From Pacificispira sp040217575 (lineage in GTDB: Bacteria; Pseudomonadota; Alphaproteobacteria; UBA8366; Aestuariispiraceae), in assembly GCA_040217575.1 (NCBI GenBank), contig JAVJPW010000002.1:682001-746000 (forward strand): DNA of 64,000 bases, given 5' to 3'. The translations under genes were made by a program, and so were the position numbers. This document shows, in pieces, positions 9,533 to 20,146 of the stretch (within the stretch, counting starts at the first letter, position 1; every line of letters begins with the position of its first letter). Under the pieces are notes generated by a model. It was not told where the DNA came from, did not search any database, and worked only from the letters and a program-made list of their open reading frames with translations.

Positions 9533-11011
9533 ATGACCAGAACAGTCTTCATCCTAGATGATCCAGGCGACTTTCCCTTCGCCGCACCGGGACGGGATAC
9601 CGTTTCAGCATCCGACTATCTGGCGCGCGGCAAGCCCTATTCGAAGCGCACGCGCCTGATCAATCTGTGTTCGGACTACAGTTATCTGAGCAAGGGGTAC
9701 TATTGCGCGCTGACGGCGGAGGCACGAGGAGAAAAAATTCTGCCGTCCGCCGAAGCGATGCTCTGGGTCGGTTGGAAACGGATCTATCGCCGGGCGCTTG
9801 GCGACATGGAACGATTGCTGACCAAGGCGCTGCGCGGGGCCGATCCGGCAGAGGCGGTGCAACCGGTGACGGTTTGTTTCGGGCTTGCCGACGACCGGCG
9901 GTTCAAGAACCTGGCGCGCGCCGCGTTCGATGCATTCCGCTGCCCGATTCTGCGCATCCATGCCGAACGCGCACAGACCGAAGGCGGCAAGCCGCTGATC
10001 CGCATCGAAGATGTGCGTGTACCGAACTGGAAAACGCTGAAGGGCGCGGACCGGTCCCTGTTCGAACGCGGGCTGGACGCCTATACAAAGCGGTTCCGCC
10101 CGACCCCGTCGCTGCCTAAGGCGCCCCGCCATACGCTGGCGGTTCTGGTCGATCCGAAAGAAGCGATGCCCCCTTCCAACCGTCAGGCGATCGAAAGGCT
10201 GGTGCGCGCGGGCGCCACCCTTGGTGTGAAGGTGGAAACCATTGGCCGGCGTGACCTGTCGCGGCTTGCGGAGTTCGATGCCCTGTTCATCCGCGAAACG
10301 ACGGCGCTGGACCACCACACCTACCGTTTTGCAAAACGCGCCGAAGCCGAAGGTATTCCCTGTCTGGACGATGCCGGGTCGATCCTTCGTTGTACGAACA
10401 AGGTGTTCCTGGCCGAACTGTTCCGTACCCACGCCATTCCGTCGCCCAAGACAATTCTGATCGACCGGTCGAACCTGGAACGCGCCGCGGCGGAAAGCGT
10501 ATATCCGGTCGTGCTGAAAGTTCCCGACGGTGCCTTTTCCCGGGGCGTGAAGCGGGCGGACGACGCCGGCCAGCTGATCGCACTGGGTCAGGAGATGCTG
10601 GCCCATTCAGCGCTGATCCTGGCACAGGAATATCTGAAGACCGAATTCGACTGGCGGATCGGTATCCTGAACGGTCAGCCGATCTTTGCGTCCAAATACT
10701 ATATGGCGCGCGGCCACTGGCAGATCATCAATCATGCGGCCAAGGGCGGCCCCGACGAAGGCGGGTTCGAAACCGTGTCCATCGAAGCCGTCCCGCAGGA
10801 CATTCTGGATGCGGCGCTGGCCGCGGCACGGCCGATCGGCGACGGGCTTTACGGTGTCGATACCAAACTTCTGGATGACGGGCGTGCGGTCGTGATTGAA
10901 GTGAACGACAACCCGAACCTGGATGCCGGTGTCGAGGACAAGCTGCTGAAGGATGAATTGTGGCGCATCCTTGTGCGCGACTTCATTCGCCGGATAGAGG
11001 CCGCCCGGTAG
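9533..11011 (+). CDS. RimK-family ATP-grasp ligase with RLAN-type N-terminal domain
   Basis: 492 residues. The N-terminal ~200 residues match the pattern of the RimK-like ATP-grasp N-terminal (RLAN) domain (RLINLCSDYSYLSKGYYCALTAEARG). The C-terminal ATP-grasp domain shows VVLKVPDGAFSRGVKRA (nucleotide-binding strands), LAQEYLKTEFDWRIGILNG and, near the end, VIEVNDNPNLDAG, the Mg-binding motif. It should ligate an amino acid or amine to a carboxylate using ATP. The preceding GNAT-C39 gene is 19 bases upstream, and the two are very likely one operon. The substrate is unknown. It lacks the short architecture of RimK proper, so ribosomal S6 modification is not assumed. Confidence 0.88.
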   Translation: MTRTVFILDDPGDFPFAAPGRDTVSASDYLARGKPYSKRTRLINLCSDYSYLSKGYYCALTAEARGEKILPSAEAMLWVGWKRIYRRALGDMERLLTKALRGADPAEAVQPVTVCFGLADDRRFKNLARAAFDAFRCPILRIHAERAQTEGGKPLIRIEDVRVPNWKTLKGADRSLFERGLDAYTKRFRPTPSLPKAPRHTLAVLVDPKEAMPPSNRQAIERLVRAGATLGVKVETIGRRDLSRLAEFDALFIRETTALDHHTYRFAKRAEAEGIPCLDDAGSILRCTNKVFLAELFRTHAIPSPKTILIDRSNLERAAAESVYPVVLKVPDGAFSRGVKRADDAGQLIALGQEMLAHSALILAQEYLKTEFDWRIGILNGQPIFASKYYMARGHWQIINHAAKGGPDEGGFETVSIEAVPQDILDAALAAARPIGDGLYGVDTKLLDDGRAVVIEVNDNPNLDAGVEDKLLKDELWRILVRDFIRRIEAAR

Positions 11012-11042
11012 TTACTCTGCCGGCGGCCCCTGGTTCAGCATT

Positions 11043-12563
11043 TTAGCCGATGCCATAGCGCCCGGGCGCGATGACGCCGTTGGGGTCCAGTGCGGTCTTC
11101 AAATTGTTGCAGACATCGCGGAAGACCGGCATCGCCTGATCCATGTGGAAGTCATGGTACTGGATCGGCGCCCGCCCGACATAGACGCCGCGTCCGGCCA
11201 CTTCCTCTGACATTTTCCGGTAGCAGGCGTCTGCGCGGCGGCATTCGTCTTCATCCTCACGGTTATAGGTCATGACGTGCAGTCCGCGCGCAAATCGCGG
11301 GCCGCAAACATTCATGACCATATAGTCCATGCCGAACTCCTCATAGATCCCGCGGCAGATCCGCTGGAACTCGTTCGCGACCTTTCCATCCATCGGCGTG
11401 CCGGGCAGGAACCACAGGTTTCCGCCACCCGGCCGCCATTTCAGGATGCCGAGTTCACCATGACTGGGCACGCCCGAGAAGGCATTGATCGCGACCTGAA
11501 GCGGCGGGATGGCGCCTGCTTCGGAATGGTCGATATAACGCGCCTTGCCGCTTTGTTCGAAATGGGCGCGCACGCGCTGGATCATCGGATCCAGCGCCTC
11601 ATGACTGGGACCGTAGAACGCGCCGGAAACGGTCCAGCTGCCCAGGCCGTGTTTTTGCTGAAGCGCGCGGCGGCCTTCGTCGGAAATAGACTTTCTGCCG
11701 TTGCTCAGGCGATATTCCGCGCTCTCCCCCTCCGATCCGCACAGGTAAAGGTCATTCGCCACCCGGAACAGGGTCGGCACGAAATTGGACATCTTCATAG
11801 GGCGGATCAGGTCGACGATTTCCGCCAGGTCGTCATCGTCCTGGAAACAGAAATGGAAGGATCGGACCGCTGGCGGTTTCGGTAGCAGCCAGACACCCAT
11901 TCGCGTCACGATGCCGTAATTCGACTGCGCAAATAGGCCGTCCAGAATGGGTCCGAACGAATATTTCGACGTATGCCAGTTTGCCAGCGTATCGGAGTTC
12001 AACGCGCCGTCCCCGGTGCGCAGAATTTCACCGTTCCCCAGTACGACCTCAAGTCCGCAGGCAAACCCGAAATGGTCGAAGTAGGGCGTGTAGCCAGCCC
12101 CCTTGTCCAGCGCATTGCCGATCATCCCGCCTTGTGGCGGACCCGAAGTGACGTCCAACATCAACGTGCCGCCCCGGCGGGCCAGTTCGTCATGCAGCGC
12201 CTGATAGGAAACACCGGGTTCGACTACCGCGAACCCAAGCTTTTCGTCGACCTCCAATATCCGGTTCATGCGATAGCCCAGGTCGATGATGACCTGTCCG
12301 GCATGGGCGGCTGACCGGGAACCAAGGCCGATATTGTACCCGGTGCTGATGGGGTACAGCGCGACATTATGGCGGTTCGCGGCGCGGACGATTTCCTGAA
12401 CGTCGGTTGTTGACCGGGGATAGATCACGCCGGCCGGCGGTGTGTCGCCGCAGGGCATCGTGTTTTCGCCATACCGGCGGATCGTTTCTTCCGACCGGTT
12501 TACGCCATCGGCGCCCAGCGTGCGCGCGGCGTCCTGAAAAAATGCATCAATCTGTTCGGACAT
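11043..12563 (-). CDS. FAD-binding oxidoreductase, vanillyl-alcohol oxidase / cresol methylhydroxylase type
   Basis: 506 residues. The PCMH-type FAD domain starts with GVIYPRSTTDVQEIVRAANRH and has PISTGYNIGLGSR and the downstream VTSGPPQGGMIGNALDKGAG. The C-terminal cap ends LKTALDPNGVIAPGRYGIG, typical of VAO, eugenol hydroxylase or PchF enzymes that oxidise the para side chain of phenols. It lies 24 bases after a GlcF-like iron-sulfur gene. Classical cresol methylhydroxylases use a cytochrome c; here the likely electron acceptor is the Fe-S protein (inference). The substrate is probably a phenolic or 2-hydroxy acid, but this is not certain. Confidence 0.85.
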   Translation of the reverse strand: MSEQIDAFFQDAARTLGADGVNRSEETIRRYGENTMPCGDTPPAGVIYPRSTTDVQEIVRAANRHNVALYPISTGYNIGLGSRSAAHAGQVIIDLGYRMNRILEVDEKLGFAVVEPGVSYQALHDELARRGGTLMLDVTSGPPQGGMIGNALDKGAGYTPYFDHFGFACGLEVVLGNGEILRTGDGALNSDTLANWHTSKYSFGPILDGLFAQSNYGIVTRMGVWLLPKPPAVRSFHFCFQDDDDLAEIVDLIRPMKMSNFVPTLFRVANDLYLCGSEGESAEYRLSNGRKSISDEGRRALQQKHGLGSWTVSGAFYGPSHEALDPMIQRVRAHFEQSGKARYIDHSEAGAIPPLQVAINAFSGVPSHGELGILKWRPGGGNLWFLPGTPMDGKVANEFQRICRGIYEEFGMDYMVMNVCGPRFARGLHVMTYNREDEDECRRADACYRKMSEEVAGRGVYVGRAPIQYHDFHMDQAMPVFRDVCNNLKTALDPNGVIAPGRYGIG

Positions 12564-12587
12564 GACCGTCTTTCTCCTGTCTTTGAA

Positions 12588-13934
12588 TTACCAGAAACCG
12601 CCATCGGCCGGTGCGGCAGCGGGCAGGGAATCGGATTCCTGCTGTTCGCCTCGCGGCGGTTCGCGAAGGGTGTGGTCGCCAAGCGCTTCCGGTCGCGGCC
12701 CGCCGGTGGCCCAATCCAGAAGTTCGACCGTATGGACGACGGGCGTGTCGGCGTATCGTCCGATCTGAACCGTGCAGCCCAGATTTCCTGCCGCTATGAT
12801 GTCCGGATCGACGCTTTCGGCATGGGCGGCCTTGCGTTGACCGAGAGAGGCCGCGATGTCGGGCTGAAGCATGTTGTAGGTACCCGCCGAGCCGCAACAG
12901 AAATGACCTTCCGGAACATCCAGGACCCTGAACCCAGTCTGACGCAAAAGCGTGCGCGGCGGTTCCGTCACCTTCTGGCCGTGCTGCAGGGAACAGGCGT
13001 CGTGATAGGCGACCCGGTACCCGCTGACCCCACCGGTCGGTCGAATGTCCAGCCGCATCAGAAATTCGGTGATATCAAAAGTCTTCGCGCCGATTTCCTC
13101 GGCCGCGTCGGATTTCAACAGATGGCCATAGTCCTTCACCGTCGTGCCGCACCCGGATGCGTTTACCACGACGGCGTCGATCTCCCCCGTTTCCTTCCAG
13201 GCGCGAACATTGGCTTCGGCCAGTTTCGCCGCCTGATCCTCAAACCCCATGTGCAGCGGCAGCGCACCGCAACAGCCGGCCCCTTTAGGGATAACAACCT
13301 CGCACCCGTGCCGCCGCAGGATTCGCAGCGTCGCGGCGTTGATGTTTCGTTCCAGTACCTGTTGTGCGCAGCCTGCCAGCAGGGCGACACGCAGCTTCCT
13401 TGTGCCCTCCGCCGGGTAGGTGCCGGGCGACAGAAACTGGGTCCGCGCGTTCCGCGCGTTGGCCATTTCCAACAGTGCCCGCAGGCGGCCCGGCATCAGC
13501 GGGGCAAGTACCCTCCCGAACCTGGCGCCCTTTAAGGCCAAGGAAAAGCGACGGGGATGGGGCAGAACAAACGCCAGAAGCCGCCGCAGCATCCGGTCGG
13601 GAAGCGGGCGCTTGAAGTTCCGTTCGATGTAGCCGCGCGCGATGTCGATCAGATGCACATAGTCCACCTTGACCGCACAAGTCGTCATGCAGGAAAGGCA
13701 GGACAGGCACCGGTCCAGATGAAAGACGGTCTTTGCATCCGGTGTACCGCCCTTTTCCAGCATGGCGCGGATCAGATCGATCCGGCCACGCGGCGAATCG
13801 TTTTCATCCCGGAACAGGACATAGGTCGGACAGGTGCCGGTACAGAACCCGTAGTGAACGCAGGTATGCAGGATCTTGTCTGCTTCCTTGATTTCACTGC
13901 GCTGAAGCTGGTCTGGGGTGAAATTGGTCTGCAC
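12588..13934 (-). CDS. (Fe-S)-binding protein, GlcF-like
   Basis: 449 residues from a GTG at 13934, which has AAGAAGAG just upstream; the open frame continues to 14117 but that part looks non-coding. Two [4Fe-4S] ferredoxin motifs are present: CVHYGFCTGTCP with a following P-rich segment, and CLSCLSCMTTCAV. Two CCG-type domains follow, the second with FCCGSAGTYN. This is the architecture of the glycolate oxidase iron-sulfur subunit, which passes electrons from a flavoprotein to the respiratory chain at the membrane. The flavoprotein gene is immediately downstream, so the two should form one dehydrogenase. Confidence 0.9.
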   Translation of the reverse strand: MQTNFTPDQLQRSEIKEADKILHTCVHYGFCTGTCPTYVLFRDENDSPRGRIDLIRAMLEKGGTPDAKTVFHLDRCLSCLSCMTTCAVKVDYVHLIDIARGYIERNFKRPLPDRMLRRLLAFVLPHPRRFSLALKGARFGRVLAPLMPGRLRALLEMANARNARTQFLSPGTYPAEGTRKLRVALLAGCAQQVLERNINAATLRILRRHGCEVVIPKGAGCCGALPLHMGFEDQAAKLAEANVRAWKETGEIDAVVVNASGCGTTVKDYGHLLKSDAAEEIGAKTFDITEFLMRLDIRPTGGVSGYRVAYHDACSLQHGQKVTEPPRTLLRQTGFRVLDVPEGHFCCGSAGTYNMLQPDIAASLGQRKAAHAESVDPDIIAAGNLGCTVQIGRYADTPVVHTVELLDWATGGPRPEALGDHTLREPPRGEQQESDSLPAAAPADGGFW

Positions 13935-14069
13935 GGGCGCTCTTCTTATGGATCGGTGGACGCAACGATGGGAGTGGATCATACTTTCCCGCTGCACGCT
14001 TGGATGACAGTGCGGGCCGGCTTGACCGCCAGTGCACACGGTGGCCACGCCTGAGGAGGAGGAAAGATC

Positions 14070-15026
14070 ATGTCGCTCAGGGAATGGACAACAGACGCCG
14101 TTGGTCCCCGTGACCAACGGTCGTTCTGGCGCGAAGCGGTCTGTGAAGCGGTCCTGAACGTCGCCACGGAATTTCCGGAAGAAGGGTTCCGGGGCCAGAT
14201 CGTCTGTTCGGAAGTCGGCGATTTACGGTTCGCGTCCTTTGCCTGCGCGGGCCACCAGATCTTGCGTCAGAAGTCCCATATCGCCCGTTCGAAGAACGAT
14301 CATTTCCTGGTCAGCCTGCAGCGTCGCGGAACATGCCACATGTTTCAGGAAGGGTTGGATTGCGCCCTGTCGCCGGGGGATGTCGGGCTGGTCGACGGGA
14401 CGCGTCCGTTTCGCGTCCGGTTCCCGGAATCCGTCGACCGGATCGTCGCCGTCATTCCGCACGATCAACTGTTCAGCCGGGCACCGTGGCTTCGCTATCG
14501 GCCCCTCAACCGCATTGCACGTCAGGATGCACTTGGCGGGGCCTTGCGGTTCTATTTGGAACGTCTTGCCGGGGACGAGTGCGCGTCGGCGGTGGAGGCG
14601 ACCTTTCTGGCGGAAAATGTCTGTAACCTGATCGCTCTGATGACGGCATCGACCGAGGGGGAAAAAAGCGCAGCATTGGACCATGGCGCCCATCTGACCC
14701 TAAGCCAGATAATTCCGGTCCTGCGCCAGCATCTGGCTGACCCGGACCTGTCACCGCGTCTTCTGGCGGAAAGGATGCGCGTGTCTGTCCGCACCATCCA
14801 TAAACGGTTCGAGGAGGCACAGAACACCTTCGGGCAGTGGGTTCTGGAAAACCGTCTGCAGGCCTGTCGCCGTGCGCTTCGGGACCCGGGGCAGGCGCGG
14901 TTCACGATTTCGGAAATCGCGTTCGGGTGGGGTTTCAACGACCTGTCCCATTTCTCCCGCGCGTTTAAGGCCCGCTTTGGCGAAACACCGTCTCGGTTCC
15001 GCGAAACGGGACACGAAAACCGATAG
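14070..15026 (+). CDS. AraC-family transcriptional regulator
   Basis: 318 residues. The N-terminal half resembles the AraC-binding-like domain (WREAVCEAVLNV, ISPVRR-like sensor pattern, RPFRVRFPE). The C-terminal AraC DNA-binding domain has two helix-turn-helix motifs, around SPRLLAERMRVSVRTIHKRFEE and ISEIAFGWGFNDLSHFSRAFKARFGETPS. It is transcribed away from the GlcF-like/flavoprotein pair with a 135-base gap, so it probably controls that pair. The effector is unknown; a phenolic compound would fit the flavoprotein. GAGGAGGAAAG upstream of the ATG is a strong ribosome site. Confidence 0.88.
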   Translation: MSLREWTTDAVGPRDQRSFWREAVCEAVLNVATEFPEEGFRGQIVCSEVGDLRFASFACAGHQILRQKSHIARSKNDHFLVSLQRRGTCHMFQEGLDCALSPGDVGLVDGTRPFRVRFPESVDRIVAVIPHDQLFSRAPWLRYRPLNRIARQDALGGALRFYLERLAGDECASAVEATFLAENVCNLIALMTASTEGEKSAALDHGAHLTLSQIIPVLRQHLADPDLSPRLLAERMRVSVRTIHKRFEEAQNTFGQWVLENRLQACRRALRDPGQARFTISEIAFGWGFNDLSHFSRAFKARFGETPSRFRETGHENR

Positions 15027-15240
15027 TCCATCCTCCCGACGTTGCATTCCCGGTCCGTTCGTTCCGACGGTTTCAAGTGACCGTCACAGATCCGCTTTGA
15101 TGTTGCGTGTTTCTTTGCCCGTGCGGCATGGTGACTGGAATGAGGCCTCTGCCAGGAAGCGGGGGCGGGACAGAAGCCGGCACAAGACCGGCGTTCGGTC
15201 GGTCGAAATGTCCGGGTTCGACCAGGGAGGATGGGGAAAC

Positions 15241-16104
15241 GTGCAGAAACTGGGTTTCATTGGCGCCGGGCCGGTCGGCACCGCCTTTTCCGTAAATCTT
15301 TCACAGCGCGGGTATCAGGTCACCGGCGTCTTCGACGTGAACGCGGACGCCGCGGAACGCCTGGCGGGCGATGTCGATCAATGCCGCGTCTTCAATTCCG
15401 CCCAGGCGCTGGTCGATCAGACGGACATGGTTTTCGTGACGACGCCGGACGACCTGATTGCCCCGGTGACCCAGGGCTTGACCTGGCGAAGCGGTCAGGC
15501 GGTCGTCCATTGCAGTGGTGCGACGACGGTTCAGGCGCTGGAATCCGCACGCGAACAGGCGGCGTTGGTGGGGGCAATTCATCCCTGTCAGACCTTTGCC
15601 GGCCGCGATCAGGCGATAGCCAACCTTCCGGCCGCGACTTTCGCCATCGAAGCCGAAGAGCCGCTGAAAGCCGTCCTGACGGAAATTGCCACGGCGCTGG
15701 ATGGCGATGCCGTCTATCTGACGTCAGAGGACAAGGCCCTTTATCATGCGGCCGCCTGTATCGCGAGTTGCTATGCCTATACGCTGGCCGATATCGCAAC
15801 CGACCTTTGGCGAAACTTCGGCAAATCCAAGGAGGAAGCGACCCGTGCCTATATTCCGCTTCTGCAGGGGACGGTGAACAATATCGATACCGTCGGCTTT
15901 CCCGGCTGTCCGACGGGCCCGATTATGCGGGGCGACGTGCGGACAATTGAAAATCATTTCGTCGCACTGAAGAAATATGCACCGGACATCCTGCCGCTGT
16001 ACAAGCAACTAGGCCTTCGAACCATACCCGTCGGCCTTGCCAAAGGCACGTTGAGCCAGGAAAAGGCGGACGCCTTGCGCCGCCGGCTGGAGTCCGATGC
16101 GTGA
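15241..16104 (+). CDS. Rossmann-fold / DUF2520 dehydrogenase-like protein
   Basis: 287 residues from a GTG at 15241, with AGGGAGG about 10 bases upstream; an in-frame ATG at 15208 is an alternative. The N-terminus is a dinucleotide-binding fold (KLGFIGAGPVGTAFSVNLS), followed by VFVTTPDDLI and HCSGATT. The C-terminal half matches the all-helical DUF2520 domain (YHAAACIASCYAYTLADIA, GPIMRGDV). It looks like a ketopantoate-reductase or 6-phosphogluconate-type enzyme, but the substrate is unknown. Its stop overlaps the next start (GTGATGG at 16101), so the epoxide-hydrolase-like gene is co-translated. Confidence 0.85.
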   Translation: MQKLGFIGAGPVGTAFSVNLSQRGYQVTGVFDVNADAAERLAGDVDQCRVFNSAQALVDQTDMVFVTTPDDLIAPVTQGLTWRSGQAVVHCSGATTVQALESAREQAALVGAIHPCQTFAGRDQAIANLPAATFAIEAEEPLKAVLTEIATALDGDAVYLTSEDKALYHAAACIASCYAYTLADIATDLWRNFGKSKEEATRAYIPLLQGTVNNIDTVGFPGCPTGPIMRGDVRTIENHFVALKKYAPDILPLYKQLGLRTIPVGLAKGTLSQEKADALRRRLESDA

Positions 16105-17264
16105 TGGAACATTCGCCGCGTCCCTTCACGCTGAACATTCCCGACGCCGACATAGCCGACCTGAAGATCCGTTTGGAACGGACCCGGTTTCCCGACCGTG
16201 TGCCGGGTGCGACATGGGACTTTGGAACTGATGTCGGCTATATGCGTGCCCTGACGGACTATTGGCGAACGGGCTTCGACTGGCGCGCGCAGGAAGCGGC
16301 CTTGAATGCCTTTCCGCAGTTCAAGGTCGTCCTGCATGGGATCGGGCTTCATTACCTGCATGTACCGGGCGTCGGGCCGGACCCGAAGCCGCTGTTGCTG
16401 TTGCATGGCTGGCCCGGTTCGGTGTTTGAGTTTTTGGATATCATTCCACGTCTGACCGACCCGGTCCGTTTCGGCGGCGACCCGGTGGATGCCTTCAGCG
16501 TTGTGGCACCGTCGCTGCCGGGCTTCGGCCTGTCCTTTGCGCCGGACCAGGAACGGTTCGGCATCAACCGCATTGTCGACTGCCTGGCAGATCTGATGAC
16601 CGATGTCCTGGGCTATCCGAAATTCCTGGCCCAGGGCGGCGACTGGGGGGCGTTCGGCTGTTCCGTGTTGGGTATTCGCCATCCGGACAAGGTGCCGGGC
16701 ATTCACCTGAACCTGCTGTGTGTGCCGCCAAACGCCGATCCACCGGAAAACGCGACGGATGAGGAACTGCGCTATGCCGGGGAAATCGACACGTGGCTGA
16801 AGGAAGAAACGGGCTATAACCTGATTCAGGGAACCCGTCCGCAAACGCTGGCGTTCGGGTTGGCGGATTCGCCGGCCGGACTTGCCGCCTGGATTGTGGA
16901 GAAATTCCATGCCTGGACCGACCATGACGGCGACCTAGAAGAAGCGGTCGACCGGGACCGGATGCTGGCCAATATCAGCCTATACTGGTTTTCCGGCGCG
17001 ATCGGGTCGTCCTTCTGGCCGTATTACGACCGGCTGCACGGGGATTGGCCTATTACGGAAGGGCATACTATTTCGGTGCCGACCGGATATGCCGCTTTCC
17101 CGAAGGAAATCCGCCGACCGCCCCGGTCCATTGCACAGAAGCTGTACACCGATATCCGGCATTGGACCGTGATGGAAAAGGGCGGCCATTTCGCGGCCCT
17201 GGAACAACCGACCGCGCTGGCCGCCGACGTGGCGCGATTTTTCCGTACCCTTCGCGATTTCTAG
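16104..17264 (+). CDS. Epoxide hydrolase, EHN (microsomal-like) family
   Basis: 386 residues. The N-terminal EHN domain (FTLNIPDADIADLKIRLERT, FPDRVPGATWDFG) is followed by an alpha/beta hydrolase core with HGWPGS (oxyanion region) and the nucleophile Asp180 in GGDWGAFG. The catalytic His sits in KGGHFAALEQP near the C-terminus. Family members open epoxides to diols. The start overlaps the DUF2520 gene's stop by one base, and an RraA-like gene follows 47 bases later, so the three form an operon. A small catabolic or detoxification pathway is inferred; no substrate can be named. Confidence 0.88.
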   Translation: MEHSPRPFTLNIPDADIADLKIRLERTRFPDRVPGATWDFGTDVGYMRALTDYWRTGFDWRAQEAALNAFPQFKVVLHGIGLHYLHVPGVGPDPKPLLLLHGWPGSVFEFLDIIPRLTDPVRFGGDPVDAFSVVAPSLPGFGLSFAPDQERFGINRIVDCLADLMTDVLGYPKFLAQGGDWGAFGCSVLGIRHPDKVPGIHLNLLCVPPNADPPENATDEELRYAGEIDTWLKEETGYNLIQGTRPQTLAFGLADSPAGLAAWIVEKFHAWTDHDGDLEEAVDRDRMLANISLYWFSGAIGSSFWPYYDRLHGDWPITEGHTISVPTGYAAFPKEIRRPPRSIAQKLYTDIRHWTVMEKGGHFAALEQPTALAADVARFFRTLRDF

Positions 17265-17311
17265 GGCCGAACTCGGGTTGAGCCAAGGGACCTGAAACAA
17301 GGACATCCACC

Positions 17312-17998
17312 ATGCTGCATCATCCGCCGATCCTGAAAATTCACCGGGGGTTCAAGCGCCCTGATCCCGCCCTGGTCGATGCCTTTCGCGGCGCGCAGAC
17401 GTCGCATGTGACCGATGCCATGGACGGGCGCGGTGCGCTCGACTTCACGATCAAGCCGATTGACCCTGAAAATGCCGTTTTTGCCGGCCCCGCGATGACG
17501 GCGCATTCCTATCCGGCGGATATCGTCGGCATGTTCGGTGCCCTGTCGGAAGCGGAATCGGGGGACGTCATCGTCGTCGCCAATGACGCCTATACCGAAA
17601 CGGCGGTAATCGGCGATCTGGCGGCGGGCATGATGCGCAACAAGGGGGTCGCCGGGTTCGTGACCGACGGGTTGGCCCGCGACCGGGCCGGGATCGTAAA
17701 GGCAGGACTGCCGCTGTTCTGCCGCGGTATTTCACCCAATTCCCCGGCCCAGACAGGGCATGGTACCGTCGGCGTACCGGTCACGCTGGGCGGGGTTCAC
17801 GTCCGTCCCGGCGACATCGTCGTCGGTGATGAGGATGCGGTGGTTGTGGTGCCGCAGGAAAAGGCCGAACAGGTGCTGGAACGCCTGGCCCAGGTGCGCG
17901 CGGCAGAAGCAAAGACCGAAAAGGCCGTCGCGGATGGTATGATCATGGCGCCCGGCATGATGGACATCATCGCCAACGCGACGATCGTCGAGGAATGA
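17312..17998 (+). CDS. RraA-like / HMG aldolase-family protein
   Basis: 228 residues. It has the RraA-like fold signature GDLAAGMMRNKGVAGFVTDGLARD, whose RD pair binds metal and substrate in the 4-hydroxy-4-methyl-2-oxoglutarate / 4-carboxy-4-hydroxy-2-oxoadipate aldolases, and the downstream VRPGDIVVGDEDAVVVVP. The catalytic Arg-Asp is present, so an aldolase or decarboxylase acting on an oxo acid is more likely than an RNase E inhibitor. Being the last gene of the set with an epoxide hydrolase and a dehydrogenase-like protein, it may act at the end of a breakdown route. Confidence 0.85.
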   Translation: MLHHPPILKIHRGFKRPDPALVDAFRGAQTSHVTDAMDGRGALDFTIKPIDPENAVFAGPAMTAHSYPADIVGMFGALSEAESGDVIVVANDAYTETAVIGDLAAGMMRNKGVAGFVTDGLARDRAGIVKAGLPLFCRGISPNSPAQTGHGTVGVPVTLGGVHVRPGDIVVGDEDAVVVVPQEKAEQVLERLAQVRAAEAKTEKAVADGMIMAPGMMDIIANATIVEE

Positions 17999-18073
17999 CG
18001 ATTCCGCCGCTGGCATAACCCCCGAACCTTTGCTATAGCCCGGTCTGTCGCCGGGGCTTCGGTCCCGGCCGGT

Positions 18074-18150
18074 GGGCCTGTAGCTCAGTTGGTTAGAGCG
18101 GACCGCTCATAACGGTTTGGTCGCGGGTTCGAATCCTGCCAGGCCCACCA
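18074..18150 (+). tRNA. tRNA-Ile (anticodon CAT, lysidine type); island integration site
   Basis: The acceptor stem is GGGCCTG/CAGGCCC with an encoded ACCA end. The D arm is TAGCTCAG...GAGC, the anticodon loop CTCATAA gives CAT, and the T arm has GGGTTCGAATCCTGC. The body matches the minor tRNA-Ile that is converted by TilS to read AUA, rather than elongator or initiator tRNA-Met. Mobile-element genes begin 400 bases downstream, which marks its 3' end as the probable integration site. Confidence 0.93.
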
Positions 18151-18553
18151 CAAGTATTTGATATTAAAGAGAAAAATGGATTTTTGATGCATTGAGTCGC
18201 TGCGAGGCGGCGACCAAACGGCGGCGTCTCCCGTCCAAACGAGCCCGGTTTTCCGGCCTTTTGTCTCCGTTCCCCGTTTCCGCGTTTATGAGGCGGAATA
18301 GTTTAATGATTTCAAAGGCCATTTCGCCGCCGTTTGGTCGTCGGTTCGAATCGCATCTGCCCCACCATTCAGTCTCCCGATTTCGCCATGCGCGGCAGTT
18401 CCGCCCCAGAAGCCCGGCTTTCCGGGGCTTTTCGGGCATCCCACTTGCCGGAGACGCGTCTCCATACGACGAATACGGCGTATTTCGGCAAAAGTCTCTG
18501 CTGCCCCTTTTAGACGTCCAAACGACGAGTGACGATGGATGCACAGATGTTGC
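18151..18553. other. Left edge of the island, gene-free except a tRNA 3' remnant
   Basis: This 403-base stretch runs from the tRNA to the recombinase 3' end. It carries no supported gene. The only recognisable item is the tRNA-like 3' fragment at 18333-18367, annotated separately. Confidence 0.55.
18333..18367 (+). repeat. tRNA 3'-end remnant (degenerate T arm plus CCA)
   Basis: Thirty-five bases align without gaps to the last 35 bases of the tRNA-Ile about 217 bases upstream, sharing TTTGGTCG, GGTTCGAATC and CCCACCA and differing at roughly nine positions. No 5' half of a tRNA is found upstream. It looks like the broken end of a different tRNA left by an earlier insertion, or an old attachment-site half. 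Confidence 0.5.

Positions 18554-20142
<1,589 letters not shown>

Positions 20143-20146
<4 letters not shown>

Noticed and set aside
18164..18544. A 126-residue reverse-strand open frame after tRNA-Ile
   Set aside because: It contains the GRCDSNRRP-type sequence that arises from reading the back of a tRNA 3' end, so it is an artefact of the tRNA remnant.
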